Shown piece by piece: positions 18,946-28,036 of a stretch of DNA of 64,000 nt. Position 1 is the first letter of the stretch, and each line of letters starts with the position of its first letter. A program made the translations under genes and the position numbers. The DNA comes from an uncultured Bacteroidota bacterium (GTDB lineage: Bacteria; Bacteroidota; Bacteroidia; Bacteroidales; P3). The notes under the pieces are model-generated. The model worked only from the letters and a program-made list of their open reading frames with translations. It was not told the origin of the DNA and made no database searches. Where the stretch lies: contig CACXXO010000003.1 of assembly GCA_902771735.1 (NCBI GenBank), positions 1 to 64,000 on the forward strand. The letters run 5' to 3'.

Positions 18946-19080
18946 ATAGCAATAACAGAACAGAATAAAAAATATTGTTAATTGCTATGTTAAAAATAGT
19001 TAAACACAACACATAACAACCTGATTTACAATGAAACAAAGCACAAAAAGACACATAAACACCTGATTCTTAACACCATG

Positions 19081-19175
19081 TCCCTACCAACTCCTACCCA
19101 ACTCCCACCCAACTCCCTACCAACTCCTACCACGGTAGGAGATGATAGGGGCATGGTAGGGGGATGATAGGGAGA
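19081..19175. repeat. Palindromic array B (CTACCAACTCC family)
   Basis: Left half: repeats of CTACCAACTCC/CTACCCAACTCC. Centre: CCTACC-AC-GGTAGG (19126-19139). Right half is degenerate (GATGATAGGGG, GCATGGTAGGGG). It ends about 40 bases upstream of the -7 element of the plus-strand gene. Confidence 0.9.
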
Positions 19176-19216
19176 AGGTGTTAACAATTTCTTTTCGCGG
19201 TATGAAAAATAATTCG

Positions 19217-19224
19217 TATATTTG
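19217..19224 (+). promoter_or_regulatory. -7 promoter element of the DPP-IV gene
   Basis: TATATTTG in the context TTCGTATATTTGCATTTTT, identical over 19 bases to the context of the sdhC promoter at 7441-7459. Confidence 0.75.
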
Positions 19225-19259
19225 CATTTTTGAATTTATATATAAAAGAACTGCACAAC

Positions 19260-21515
19260 ATGAAGAAACTACTTGTTCTTATGGCATTTGCACTGATGGG
19301 AGGCATTGGCGTGGCCGATGCCCAGACCAAGAATATCACGCTGGAGGACATCTGGACGAAGGGTACGTTCCGAGCCAAAGGTGTCTACGGCATCCGCTCG
19401 ATGGCCGACGGCGAGCACTACTGCACGATGAGCCGCACGGGCATCGCCAAATACAGCTACGCCACGGGTGAGAAGGTCGCCGACGTGTGCATCTTCAACA
19501 CCCCGCAGATGAGCAAGAAAGCCAAACCCCTGCCCCCGATGGAAGGCTACGAGTTCAGTCAGGACGAGCAGAAGATCCTACTGAGCAGCGGCTTCGAGCC
19601 CCTCTACCGCCACAGCGGCGTGAGCGACTACTACCTCTATGATGTCAAAGAGAAGTCCTTCACCAAGATAAGCAACAGCGGCAAGCAGCGCCTGACAACG
19701 CTGAGTCCCGACGGTACGAAGGTGGCCTTCGTGCGCGATAACAACCTGTACTGGATGGACCTCAGCACGCTGGAGGAGCATGCTATCACTACCGACGGCA
19801 AGGTGAACGAGGTGATCAACGGCACGACGGACTGGGTGTACGAGGAGGAGTTCGCCATCACCAAGGGCTTCGAGTGGAGCCCCGACTCGAAAAAGATTGC
19901 CTATATGCGCTTCGACGAGAGCAAGGTGAAAGAGTATAATATGCAGATGTGGGGATCCTTGTATCCTGAGGATTACAAGTACAAATACCCCAAGGCCGGC
20001 GAGGATAACAGCAAGGTGTCGCTACATGTGTACAACATCGAGACCAAAGGCCAGTTCACTCCTGTACTTGACGGACGCAGCACCACCGTGGCCGACGGCA
20101 AGTCGCAATGGGAGTATATCCCCCGCTTCCAATGGACCAATACCCCCGACGTGTTGGCCGTGATGGTCATGAACCGTCTGCAGAACACAATGGAAATACT
20201 GGCCGTAAATACCTCGAACAACGGCCTTAACAGCAACACAATAAGCAAGCTCTACGCCGAGCAGTGCGACACCTACGTCGAGGTGCCTGACACTTGGCAG
20301 TTCATCACCGTGGGCAAAGGCAAGAAAGCCAAGGAGCAGATGCTCATCACCAGTGAGAAAGACGGCTACCGCCACATCTACCTCTACGGAATGGATGGCA
20401 AGCTCGTCAAGCAGGTGACCAGTGGCGAGTGGGAGGTCTGTGACGTTCCCGGCATCGACGTGAAGAACCAGCGCCTCTACTACACCAGCCGCGAAGACGG
20501 CGCCATCAACAAGAGCCTCTTCGTCATTGGCTTCGACGGCAAGAAGAAGGAACGGCTCAACCCGCCCTGCACCGGCACCTACAGCGCCACCTTCAGCCAG
20601 GGATGCAAATACTACATCCAGACCTGGAGCCATGCCGCCCACGCCCCCGTCTACACCCTTCACGACGCCAAGGGCAAGCTGGTGAAGACGCTGCAGGACA
20701 ACGCCGAGTTGGAGCAGAAGATGAAAGACTACGGCGCACAGAACAAGGAGTTCGGCACCTTCAAGACCTCGGGCGGCACCGAGCTGAACTGCTACTTCAT
20801 TCTCCCGCAAGGCTTCGACCACAACCAGAGCAAACAATACCCCGTGCTGATATACGTCTACGGCGGCCCCGGCAACCAGCAGGTCTCGAACAGCTACGGC
20901 TATTCGGACTACTACTGGTACCACATGCTGGCCGAAAAGGGCTATGTGGTGATGTGCTTCGACGGTCGCGGTACCGGTGGACGTGGTGCACAGTTCAAGA
21001 GACAGACCTACAAGGACCTCGGCCGCATGGAATGCGAGGACGCCATCGAGGCCGCCCGCTGGCTGGGCCAGCAGAGCTGGGTCGACAAAGACCGCATCGG
21101 CATCTGGGGTTGGAGCTTCGGCGGCTATCTCTCCACCCTCTCGCTGCTCAAGGGCAACGATGTCTTCAAGGCCGCCATTGCTGTGGCTCCGGTGATGAAC
21201 TGGCGCTACTACGACAACATCTACACCGAGCGCTTCCTCGGCCTGCCGCAGGACAACGCCAAGGGCTACGACGAGAACTCGCCGCTTAACTTCGCCGACC
21301 AGCTGAAGGGCAACTACCTACTCATCCACGGCACCGGCGACGACAACGTCCACTTCCAGAACAGCGCCGAGATGGTGGAGAAGCTCGAGAATGCCGGCAA
21401 GCAGTTCGAGTTCCGCATCTACCCCAACAAGAACCACAGCATCTACGACGCCACCGGCAACACGAGACTGAACCTCTACCAGCTGATGACTGACTTTCTG
21501 ATGAGAAATTTATAA
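19260..21515 (+). CDS. Prolyl oligopeptidase family serine peptidase (dipeptidyl peptidase IV type)
   Basis: A 751-residue exported S9 peptidase. A signal peptide (residues 1-22, ...GVADAQ) is followed by an eight-bladed beta-propeller region with the DPP-IV signature NGTTDWVYEEEF (Glu pair that binds the substrate N-terminus). The C-terminal alpha/beta hydrolase has the nucleophile motif GIWGWSFGGYLS, the acid GTGDDNVHF and the catalytic His in NKNHSIYD. It removes N-terminal dipeptides, usually Xaa-Pro, in the periplasm or at the surface and supports peptide use. Start chosen at ATG 19260, because the upstream in-frame codons include no ATG and precede the signal peptide. Confidence 0.95.
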   Translation: MKKLLVLMAFALMGGIGVADAQTKNITLEDIWTKGTFRAKGVYGIRSMADGEHYCTMSRTGIAKYSYATGEKVADVCIFNTPQMSKKAKPLPPMEGYEFSQDEQKILLSSGFEPLYRHSGVSDYYLYDVKEKSFTKISNSGKQRLTTLSPDGTKVAFVRDNNLYWMDLSTLEEHAITTDGKVNEVINGTTDWVYEEEFAITKGFEWSPDSKKIAYMRFDESKVKEYNMQMWGSLYPEDYKYKYPKAGEDNSKVSLHVYNIETKGQFTPVLDGRSTTVADGKSQWEYIPRFQWTNTPDVLAVMVMNRLQNTMEILAVNTSNNGLNSNTISKLYAEQCDTYVEVPDTWQFITVGKGKKAKEQMLITSEKDGYRHIYLYGMDGKLVKQVTSGEWEVCDVPGIDVKNQRLYYTSREDGAINKSLFVIGFDGKKKERLNPPCTGTYSATFSQGCKYYIQTWSHAAHAPVYTLHDAKGKLVKTLQDNAELEQKMKDYGAQNKEFGTFKTSGGTELNCYFILPQGFDHNQSKQYPVLIYVYGGPGNQQVSNSYGYSDYYWYHMLAEKGYVVMCFDGRGTGGRGAQFKRQTYKDLGRMECEDAIEAARWLGQQSWVDKDRIGIWGWSFGGYLSTLSLLKGNDVFKAAIAVAPVMNWRYYDNIYTERFLGLPQDNAKGYDENSPLNFADQLKGNYLLIHGTGDDNVHFQNSAEMVEKLENAGKQFEFRIYPNKNHSIYDATGNTRLNLYQLMTDFLMRNL

Positions 21516-21528
21516 CCGACACACTCCT

Positions 21529-21575
21529 CAGTCACTTCGTGACAGCTCCCCTAACTTAGGGGAGCAGCAAAGGGA
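21529..21575. repeat. REP-like hairpin pair between genes
   Basis: GTCACTTCGTGAC (21531-21543) and GCTCCCCTAACTTAGGGGAGC (21545-21565) form adjacent hairpins. This resembles the element inside the coding region at 17775-17822. It could stop or stabilise the peptidase transcript. Confidence 0.75.
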
Positions 21576-21599
21576 GAACAAAGAAAATTATAAACGATT

Positions 21600-22358
21600 A
21601 TGAAGAAGATATTTTTATTGGGCTTAATGGGTCTAATGGGTTTAATGGGCGCTCAGGCGCAGTTTGGCGACTACGGAGTGAAGGCGGGCATAGGACTGGC
21701 CACGATGAACGATGACCTGTCGACAAAATCGCCAGTGATAGGAGCTTCGATAGGAGGCTACCTGAACTACACTTTCGTGAAGAGCGCCAGCGTGCTGGAG
21801 GAGACGTTTTTCCTGCAGACGGGATTGAATCTGACGCGCAAGGGAAGCAATTTCCAGGAGGTTCGGGAGAACGGAGCGAGCCTGATGTTCCGCGAGGGCT
21901 ACTACCACGCCTACTACCTGCAGTTGCCCATCCTGGCATGCGTGCATTATGAACTTCCCATCCGCTCGAGCGGACATGTGGTGGGGCTTTTCATAGGACC
22001 TGCCGTGAGTTACGGCCTCTTCGGCCGCTATGGCGACCGCAAGATTACCCCGGGAGTCACGTCGCCGACGGCGAACTACGATGTCAACTTCAACGGCTCG
22101 AAAGAGGACCGACAAGTCTTCAACCACCTGAACCGACTGGATGTCAGCGCCATCCTCGGCATCAGCTACGAATACAAACACCTGAGAGCCTCGTTCTATA
22201 TCGACCACGGATTCATGGCCACTTCGGAGGGCGACGACATTCTCCGTATACTGGAAAACGGTACGAGCAACAAGGTGAATGTGAAGATTCCTAACGGCAA
22301 CAACGTAAGTTATATGCTGTCGGTAGGTTACAGTCTGGGCAGTTTTGTGAAAGAATAA
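21600..22358 (+). CDS. Outer-membrane beta-barrel protein (PorT/OMP_b-brl type)
   Basis: A 252-residue protein with a signal peptide (residues 1-20) that contains a repeated LMGLMGLMG core and ends ...AQAQ. The mature part alternates aromatic and polar residues as in beta strands ([55 protein letters not shown]) and ends in a strand [12 protein letters not shown]. This fits the small outer-membrane barrel proteins common in Bacteroidota. The ligand is unknown. It lies 84 bases after the peptidase gene with REP-like hairpins between, and 28 bases before gltX. Confidence 0.8.
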   Translation: MKKIFLLGLMGLMGLMGAQAQFGDYGVKAGIGLATMNDDLSTKSPVIGASIGGYLNYTFVKSASVLEETFFLQTGLNLTRKGSNFQEVRENGASLMFREGYYHAYYLQLPILACVHYELPIRSSGHVVGLFIGPAVSYGLFGRYGDRKITPGVTSPTANYDVNFNGSKEDRQVFNHLNRLDVSAILGISYEYKHLRASFYIDHGFMATSEGDDILRILENGTSNKVNVKIPNGNNVSYMLSVGYSLGSFVKE

Positions 22359-22386
22359 CAGAAAGTTTAAAAGTCTAAAAGATAAA

Positions 22387-23901
22387 ATGGTAAGAGTAAG
22401 ATTCGCCCCCAGTCCGACGGGGCCGCTCCACATTGGCGGCGTGCGTACCGCCCTCTACAACTACCTCTTCGCCCGCCAGAACGGCGGCAAGATGATTCTC
22501 CGCATCGAAGACACCGACCAGACACGCTTCGTGCCGGGTGCCGAACAATACATTATCGAAGCCCTCGACTGGCTGGGCATCAAGTTTGACGAAGGCGTGC
22601 ATATCGGCGGTCCCTACGGTCCCTACCGCCAGAGCGACCGCAAGGCGATGTACCGCCAGTATGCCGAGCAGCTGATCCGCGACGGCTGGGCCTACTACGC
22701 TTTCGACAAACCCGAAGCCTTAGAGGCCAAGCGCAAAGAGTATGAGGCACAGAAGAAGACCTTCCAGTACGACTGCAACACCCGTTTGCAGATGGAGAAC
22801 AGCCTGAGTCTGGGGATGGAGGAGACGCAGCGCCGCATCGTGGCGGGCGAACCCTACGTGGTGCGTTTCCAATTCCCTGACAACATCGACATCACGGTGC
22901 ACGACATGATCCGCGGCGACGTGACGATGAACAGCCGCCTGCTTGACGACAAAGTGCTCTTCAAGAGCGACGGCATGCCCACCTACCACCTGGCCAACAT
23001 CGTCGACGACCACACGATGGAAATCACCCACGTCATCCGTGGCGAGGAGTGGCTGCCGAGCGCGCCGTTGCACGTGATGCTCTACAAGGCCTTCGGCTGG
23101 GAGGCACCGCAGTTCGCCCACCTGCCCCTGCTCCTCAAGCCCGAGGGCAACGGCAAGCTCAGCAAGCGTGACGGCGACCGTCTCGGCTTCCCCGTCTTCC
23201 CGCTAGAGTGGCACGACCCGAAGAGTGGCGAAATCAGCAGTGGATACCGTGAGAAAGGCTACCTGCCCGAGGCGGTGGTCAACATGCTGGCATTGATGGG
23301 GTGGAATCCCGGTACCGAACAAGAGATTATGTCCATGGACGAGCTGATAAAGCTCTTCAACGTGGAACACATCAGCAAGAACGGCGCCAAGTTCAACCTC
23401 GACAAAGCCAAATGGTTCCAGCACGAATACTTCCAGAAACTCAGCGACGAGGCTGTGGCCGACATGCTCGAGGTTCAGATGAAAGAACATGGCGTTGAGG
23501 CCGACCATGCCTACGTGGTCAAGGTGGCCGGCATGATGAAGGAGCGCATCACCTTCCCCGGCGAGCTGTGGGAGACCTGCTGCTACTTCTTCCAAGCCCC
23601 CACGGAGTACAACGAGAAGGACGTGGCCAAACGCTGGACACCCGACATGCACATCCACATGTCCAAGGTCATCGAGATTCTCAACACTGTACCTTTCGAA
23701 TATGACGCCATTCACAAGGCCCTGCTCGACGACTATATCGCCGCCAACGGATTAAACACAGGCAAGGTGATGAACTCGCTGCGCATCGCCGTGGTGGGTC
23801 GCACCGTGGGTCCTGACATGATCACACTGGTGATGATGCTCGGCAAGGATGAGACCATCAGCCGCATACAGAAAGCTATCGACAAATTGAAAACGGAATA
23901 A
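22387..23901 (+). CDS. gltX: Glutamate--tRNA ligase
   Basis: Charges tRNA-Glu with glutamate. The 504 residues match the family length. The class I signatures are present: the HIGH-type motif [18 protein letters not shown] at residues 8-25 is represented by [14 protein letters not shown], and the KMSKS-type motif is [13 protein letters not shown] at about 258-270. The catalytic domain also shows RIEDTDQTR. The C-terminal half is the helical anticodon-binding region. The next gene (OmpH-like) starts 2 bases after the stop, so they are co-transcribed. Confidence 0.98.
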   Translation: MVRVRFAPSPTGPLHIGGVRTALYNYLFARQNGGKMILRIEDTDQTRFVPGAEQYIIEALDWLGIKFDEGVHIGGPYGPYRQSDRKAMYRQYAEQLIRDGWAYYAFDKPEALEAKRKEYEAQKKTFQYDCNTRLQMENSLSLGMEETQRRIVAGEPYVVRFQFPDNIDITVHDMIRGDVTMNSRLLDDKVLFKSDGMPTYHLANIVDDHTMEITHVIRGEEWLPSAPLHVMLYKAFGWEAPQFAHLPLLLKPEGNGKLSKRDGDRLGFPVFPLEWHDPKSGEISSGYREKGYLPEAVVNMLALMGWNPGTEQEIMSMDELIKLFNVEHISKNGAKFNLDKAKWFQHEYFQKLSDEAVADMLEVQMKEHGVEADHAYVVKVAGMMKERITFPGELWETCCYFFQAPTEYNEKDVAKRWTPDMHIHMSKVIEILNTVPFEYDAIHKALLDDYIAANGLNTGKVMNSLRIAVVGRTVGPDMITLVMMLGKDETISRIQKAIDKLKTE

Positions 23902-23903
23902 TC

Positions 23904-24530
23904 ATGGAAAACAACAAACTCAGCAAAATTTTACTTGCCTGCAACGCCGTGCTATTGCTCGGTCTGGTGGGCATTTACATTCTCCATTTCACTTCGGCCC
24001 CCAAGAGCAAGGTGAATGCCGAAGCCACCGCTCCTTTACAGAAGGAAGGCGGTCTGACCATCGCCTACGTCGACACCGACACACTGCTGGCCAAGTACGA
24101 GTATGCCAAAGAACTCGAGGCCGACCTTCTGGCCTACAAGAACCAGCAGGAAGCCTATGGCAAGCAGCAGATGGAGAAATTCCAGAGAGACTATCAGGAC
24201 TATCTGCAAAATGGCGACAAACTGACACGCACCCAGCAAGAGGCCAAGGAGGCCGAGCTGAAACAGCGTGCCGAGCGCATGTCGACCCTCGAGCAGGAGC
24301 TGACGGCCAAAATCATGGAACGTCAGATTGCAGAGAACACCAAGCTCCTCAATGCCATCTTCGCCTATGTGCGCGAATACAACGCAGCCAACCAGCAGTT
24401 CGACATCATTATGAGAAAGACGTTCGAAAACTCGCCCACACTTTACCTCAACCCAGGGATGGATATAACACAAGAAATCCTCGACGGTCTTAACGAGGAA
24501 CACCGCAATCTGAAGTCGAAACAGGAGTAA
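23904..24530 (+). CDS. OmpH/Skp-family periplasmic coiled-coil protein
   Basis: A 208-residue protein with an N-terminal membrane anchor or uncleaved signal (residues 10-30) followed by the OmpH pattern: IAYVDTDTLLAKYEYAKELE, then a long Lys/Glu/Gln-rich coiled coil (about 75-150) and a short C-terminal globular end. Skp-type proteins hold outer-membrane proteins unfolded in the periplasm; whether this divergent, anchored form is a chaperone is inferred from the family. It ends its transcription unit at a strong terminator. Confidence 0.85.
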   Translation: MENNKLSKILLACNAVLLLGLVGIYILHFTSAPKSKVNAEATAPLQKEGGLTIAYVDTDTLLAKYEYAKELEADLLAYKNQQEAYGKQQMEKFQRDYQDYLQNGDKLTRTQQEAKEAELKQRAERMSTLEQELTAKIMERQIAENTKLLNAIFAYVREYNAANQQFDIIMRKTFENSPTLYLNPGMDITQEILDGLNEEHRNLKSKQE

Positions 24531-24562
24531 AAAAAATCCCGCCAATTGGCGGGATTTTTTTT
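24531..24562. terminator. Bidirectional rho-independent terminator
   Basis: AAAATCCCGCC-AATT-GGCGGGATTTT with A- and T-runs on the two sides, between the convergent OmpH-like gene and the GT2 gene, whose stop it touches. Confidence 0.93.
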
Positions 24563-25643
24563 AGTTCTTTGTTTTCACAAAACGACCTCTCAAAGCCGTG
24601 AAGACTGTGCGGCGGAGAAGGTAGTATTCCGTCAGGATGAGTCGATTGTAGACTCCCGAGACAAGATGATGCTTCAGCTGATTTCGTTTGAGTACCAAAG
24701 AAGGCTTGAGCATGCGGAACTCTCGATGAGCACCTCCCACAGCAGCAAACTCACCCCAATGGCCGGAGAGAAGAAACTTAAGGGCAGCAACCCAGTCAAG
24801 CACCATACGAAGCCGAATGACCTTGTTGAGACGTTCCTCGGGCAAATTCTTGTAGAGCATGCAGAGATTATTACGGAAGTTGAGACGGGTCTTGAATGGG
24901 GAACTCTTGGGGAGTGTTCCACCTCCGACATGGTAAACCACCGACCGTGGACAGTAACGCACAGAATAGTCGTTGTTCTTGGCTCGCCAGCAGAAATCTA
25001 TCTCCTCCATGTGGGCAAAGAAATCGCCGTCGAGTCCGCCCAATTCATGATAGACTTTGGCGCGGACAAACATAGCGGCGCCTGAAGCCCAAAATATGTC
25101 GCATTCATCATCATACTGACCATGGTCTCGCTCAAGGGTCGAGAAAAGCCGACCACGACAGAACGGGTATCCATAGTGGTCGACGAAACCGCCAGCGGCA
25201 CCGGCATACTCAAAAGTGTCCTTGCGGTCGAACATCATGAGTTTAGGCTGAGCGATGGCAACCGACTCCTCGCGTTCCATCATGCTCACCACAGGCTGAA
25301 TCCAATGCGGTGTGCATTCCACATCGCTGTTGAGCAATACATAGTAGTCGGCCTTAAGTCCACAGAAAGCCTTGTTATAGCCTTCTGCAAAGCCGTAATT
25401 CTTGTCCAACAATATCAATTTTACCTGCGGATAGTGATGTTGGAGAAAAGGCACGGAATCGTCGGTCGACCCATTGTCGGCCACCACCACTTCGGATGTC
25501 ATTTCAATCTCAGGAACATTGGGCATATGCCAGCCTCGCTCGGTCTCGCTATCCAAGAGTGAATACTTGAGCACCAATGGCAGAAAGCGCTCCAACATGG
25601 CGCGTCCGTTCCAGTTCAGAATAACAACAGCTATATGTATCAT
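24561..25643 (-). CDS. Family 2 glycosyltransferase
   Basis: A 360-residue GT-A fold transferase. Motifs: VAVVILNWNGR at the N-terminus, VVVADNGSTDDSVPFL (nucleotide-sugar binding), LLNSDVECTPHW (DXD-like metal site), and the acceptor-side motif HMEEIDFCWRAK (ED-type catalytic base). The sequence resembles rhamnosyl-type and other envelope glycosyltransferases. The last ~60 residues hold a hydrophobic/basic region that could touch the membrane. It is the last gene of a long minus-strand run and starts 3 bases after the LpxL-like gene, suggesting lipid or surface glycan work. Confidence 0.9.
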   Translation of the reverse strand: MIHIAVVILNWNGRAMLERFLPLVLKYSLLDSETERGWHMPNVPEIEMTSEVVVADNGSTDDSVPFLQHHYPQVKLILLDKNYGFAEGYNKAFCGLKADYYVLLNSDVECTPHWIQPVVSMMEREESVAIAQPKLMMFDRKDTFEYAGAAGGFVDHYGYPFCRGRLFSTLERDHGQYDDECDIFWASGAAMFVRAKVYHELGGLDGDFFAHMEEIDFCWRAKNNDYSVRYCPRSVVYHVGGGTLPKSSPFKTRLNFRNNLCMLYKNLPEERLNKVIRLRMVLDWVAALKFLLSGHWGEFAAVGGAHREFRMLKPSLVLKRNQLKHHLVSGVYNRLILTEYYLLRRTVFTALRGRFVKTKN

Positions 25644-25646
25644 TTT

Positions 25647-26492
25647 CTATTCTTGATTCTTAGTTCTCTTTAGTTTCCAACGGCGATGGCTCCATAGCCA
25701 ATATTCAGGCTTTTCTGCAATATCCCTTTCCAATGTCCGAACATACTTCTCTATAATCTCATATTGAGGCACCGACTGTGGATGCTCACAGAGAAGACTG
25801 AGTGTCACCTCATAGCGTCCACGCCTCACTTTGTCAACTCGGTAGTAGAACACGGGATAGTCGTACTTTCGCGAAAAATATTCCGCTCCATAGAGGAACG
25901 CGGTGTCCTGATGGAAGAAGGTGGTCCAATAGGCCTTGTCGGCATGTGCAGGGGACTGGTCGCTTAGCATCATCAGGGCACAGGGCACATGGTATCGGTC
26001 GTAGAAATCCACAACCTGTCGTACAGTGTCGGCATAGACCACTTGGGTCCCGAACCTTGTCCTGCGCCTGAACACCCATGGTTCAAGCACCTTGTTGCTC
26101 AACGCTTTCCCCACTCCTATCCCATGGTGGAAGAACTGCATATTGAGCGAGGTGACCATATACTCCCAACTATTGTAATGGGCGGACATGAGGACAACCG
26201 TCCGGCCCTGGTTGAAATAAGGAGTCAGGAGTTCCCGATTTTTCACCCGGTAGCGCTTCATAATACTGTGGGGCGATGCAAAGAGGTTGTAGATGCCCTC
26301 CACCAACAAATCACACAGATGGTGGTAGAAACGGTGCTCTATACCCCGCAGTTCTCGTTCATTCTTCTCGGGAAAAGAAGCAGCAAGATTCCTTCGAACA
26401 ACTTTCTTTCGATAGCCTATGAGCCTGTATGCAAGCCAATATAATATGTCCGACAGCAAAAACACTGCTTGGTGTTTAGTAACCTCTTTCAA
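25647..26492 (-). CDS. LpxL/HtrB-family lipid A acyltransferase-like protein
   Basis: A 281-residue membrane-associated acyltransferase. The catalytic HX4E motif is SAHYNSWE at about 117-124, and an LSDQSPAHADK segment further on fits the LpxL/HtrB/MsbB family, which adds secondary acyl chains to lipid A. An N-terminal hydrophobic stretch (residues 8-26) would anchor it at the cytoplasmic face of the inner membrane. It overlaps the upstream GWxTD gene by 17 bases and is followed closely by GT2, which supports an envelope-lipid role. Confidence 0.9.
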   Translation of the reverse strand: MKEVTKHQAVFLLSDILYWLAYRLIGYRKKVVRRNLAASFPEKNERELRGIEHRFYHHLCDLLVEGIYNLFASPHSIMKRYRVKNRELLTPYFNQGRTVVLMSAHYNSWEYMVTSLNMQFFHHGIGVGKALSNKVLEPWVFRRRTRFGTQVVYADTVRQVVDFYDRYHVPCALMMLSDQSPAHADKAYWTTFFHQDTAFLYGAEYFSRKYDYPVFYYRVDKVRRGRYEVTLSLLCEHPQSVPQYEIIEKYVRTLERDIAEKPEYWLWSHRRWKLKRTKNQE

Positions 26493-28002
26493 ATTGTTCG
26501 CCTACTTCACCGACTTCGTTGTCGCCCAGCTGCTGACGGCACAGACGGCGTTCCCAACCGGGATCCTGTACTTCGCCGCGAGCATTGCTGTTAAGCAGTG
26601 TATAATAGCCGCTTCGATGCTCGTCCCAGAAGAGGAAGACGCGCTCGGGATCGTCCATTGGCAACTTGTTGTAGCGCCACAATTGATAGGGCAGGTAGTA
26701 TATATGTCCCTGAGAAGAGGTGGCGAACTGGTCGTTGCCGTCGGAGCCCGACTGCAACATGGGATTGACTTTCCCGCTGTGGGTCACTCCAAGACGTCGC
26801 GTGGAAACAAAATTCTTTTCGTCTCTCACAAAGTCGGGCGGCCCATACTGCAGATATACCCTGCCACGGTCGGTGTGAATACCCATCGTTCGCGGATAAC
26901 TGAAGTTTGCCTGAACAAAGTCTATTCTCTCTTTGTATTTCAGCCACTCTATCTCAGCATTCATTGGTGCCCGTTCTTGCCAGAACCGGTACAGGAAGGC
27001 CTGCTTTTCCTCCAAACCGGGGCGTTTGATTAAGTCGCGAGACACTCGCTTCTCATACTCCGAAGCAATCGGATACAATGCATCCAAGTAAACGTTCAAT
27101 TGTTCTTCATCAGTATATCTTCCGACGAAGGTACTTGCAAAGTCACTTATCTTCTCACCTCCCTTCACACCGGGGTTAGAACGGAAAAACGGAAGTTTCT
27201 TGTACATCAGAAGCTCGTTTTCACTGTTTCTCAATTCCACAACCAAATTATAGTTTCCCGATGGCAACTCAGCAATGTCCAAACTGCCATATACCGGCAC
27301 CATCGCAGAACTATACTTCCTCATCATGCTCCGTTGACCCTCATATCTCATCCCAGTCTCCTGCTGTTCCACGTAGGCTACCGCCAAAAAGGGTTTCTTA
27401 CCCAACTCTTGGTTGATATTGTAGACCTCATAGTAGAAATTCAACTGTTTGACTTGTTCGGGGACAAAATCGCTCACATAGGGTTCCATGTCGTAGCCAC
27501 CGCGGGACAGGACATTCTCTTCCACCGTAGGGGTGGCCGTCGCCATCATTACCAACGACGACATAGCAGGATGTGTATCATCATAGTTCAGCGCCAGTTT
27601 CTCTGTCACCGTCGCCGCCGGAACGTCGTTTCCTTTGTCTCTCAGGGTCAATTCAAGATCATAGATGCCGTTCTTAAGTGAAAAACGATGCACGTCAATA
27701 AAACTAAAATCCAGTTCCTCCAATGTGGCCACTGTAGGGCTGTGGAGGTCGTACTTATTTACATAACATACGGAGTCGCCTTGACGTGCCACAATCACGA
27801 CCTCTGCCGTTGCACGGTATACACCATTCGGCTGCTGATCAAAAACCATCGTCCATGCGTCAAACGAAAGATAGGTTTCCACATACGGCATTTTCGTCGC
27901 TGCGGAATAGAACGTGCTATAGCTGAACATCGCTCTTAAGTCCTGCGCTTGCATCAAATGGGAAGAGACCAATGCCAAAAACAAAAATGCAATCTTTTTC
28001 AT
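26476..28002 (-). CDS. GWxTD-domain exported protein
   Basis: A 508-residue exported protein (signal peptide 1-20, ...LMQAQ). The C-terminal region carries the Bacteroidota GWxTD domain, seen here as MGIHTDRGRVYLQYGPPDFV, where Trp of the name-giving motif is replaced by Ile. The N-terminal half has beta-sandwich character. The molecular role of the family is not established. It overlaps the LpxL-like gene by 17 bases and follows nadE by 34 bases in the same direction. Confidence 0.85.
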   Translation of the reverse strand: MKKIAFLFLALVSSHLMQAQDLRAMFSYSTFYSAATKMPYVETYLSFDAWTMVFDQQPNGVYRATAEVVIVARQGDSVCYVNKYDLHSPTVATLEELDFSFIDVHRFSLKNGIYDLELTLRDKGNDVPAATVTEKLALNYDDTHPAMSSLVMMATATPTVEENVLSRGGYDMEPYVSDFVPEQVKQLNFYYEVYNINQELGKKPFLAVAYVEQQETGMRYEGQRSMMRKYSSAMVPVYGSLDIAELPSGNYNLVVELRNSENELLMYKKLPFFRSNPGVKGGEKISDFASTFVGRYTDEEQLNVYLDALYPIASEYEKRVSRDLIKRPGLEEKQAFLYRFWQERAPMNAEIEWLKYKERIDFVQANFSYPRTMGIHTDRGRVYLQYGPPDFVRDEKNFVSTRRLGVTHSGKVNPMLQSGSDGNDQFATSSQGHIYYLPYQLWRYNKLPMDDPERVFLFWDEHRSGYYTLLNSNARGEVQDPGWERRLCRQQLGDNEVGEVGEQFERGY

Positions 28003-28036
28003 TGTTTCACCCGTTAAACGTTAAAAAAATACAACC

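Larger units (their letters stand above)
18946..19259. other. Divergent intergenic region, 314 bases
   Basis: Contains palindromic array B and the -7 element of the peptidase gene. No small ORF is supported: the ten codons before 19260 that remain open lie downstream of the -7 element but start with TTG and lack a ribosome binding site. Confidence 0.6.
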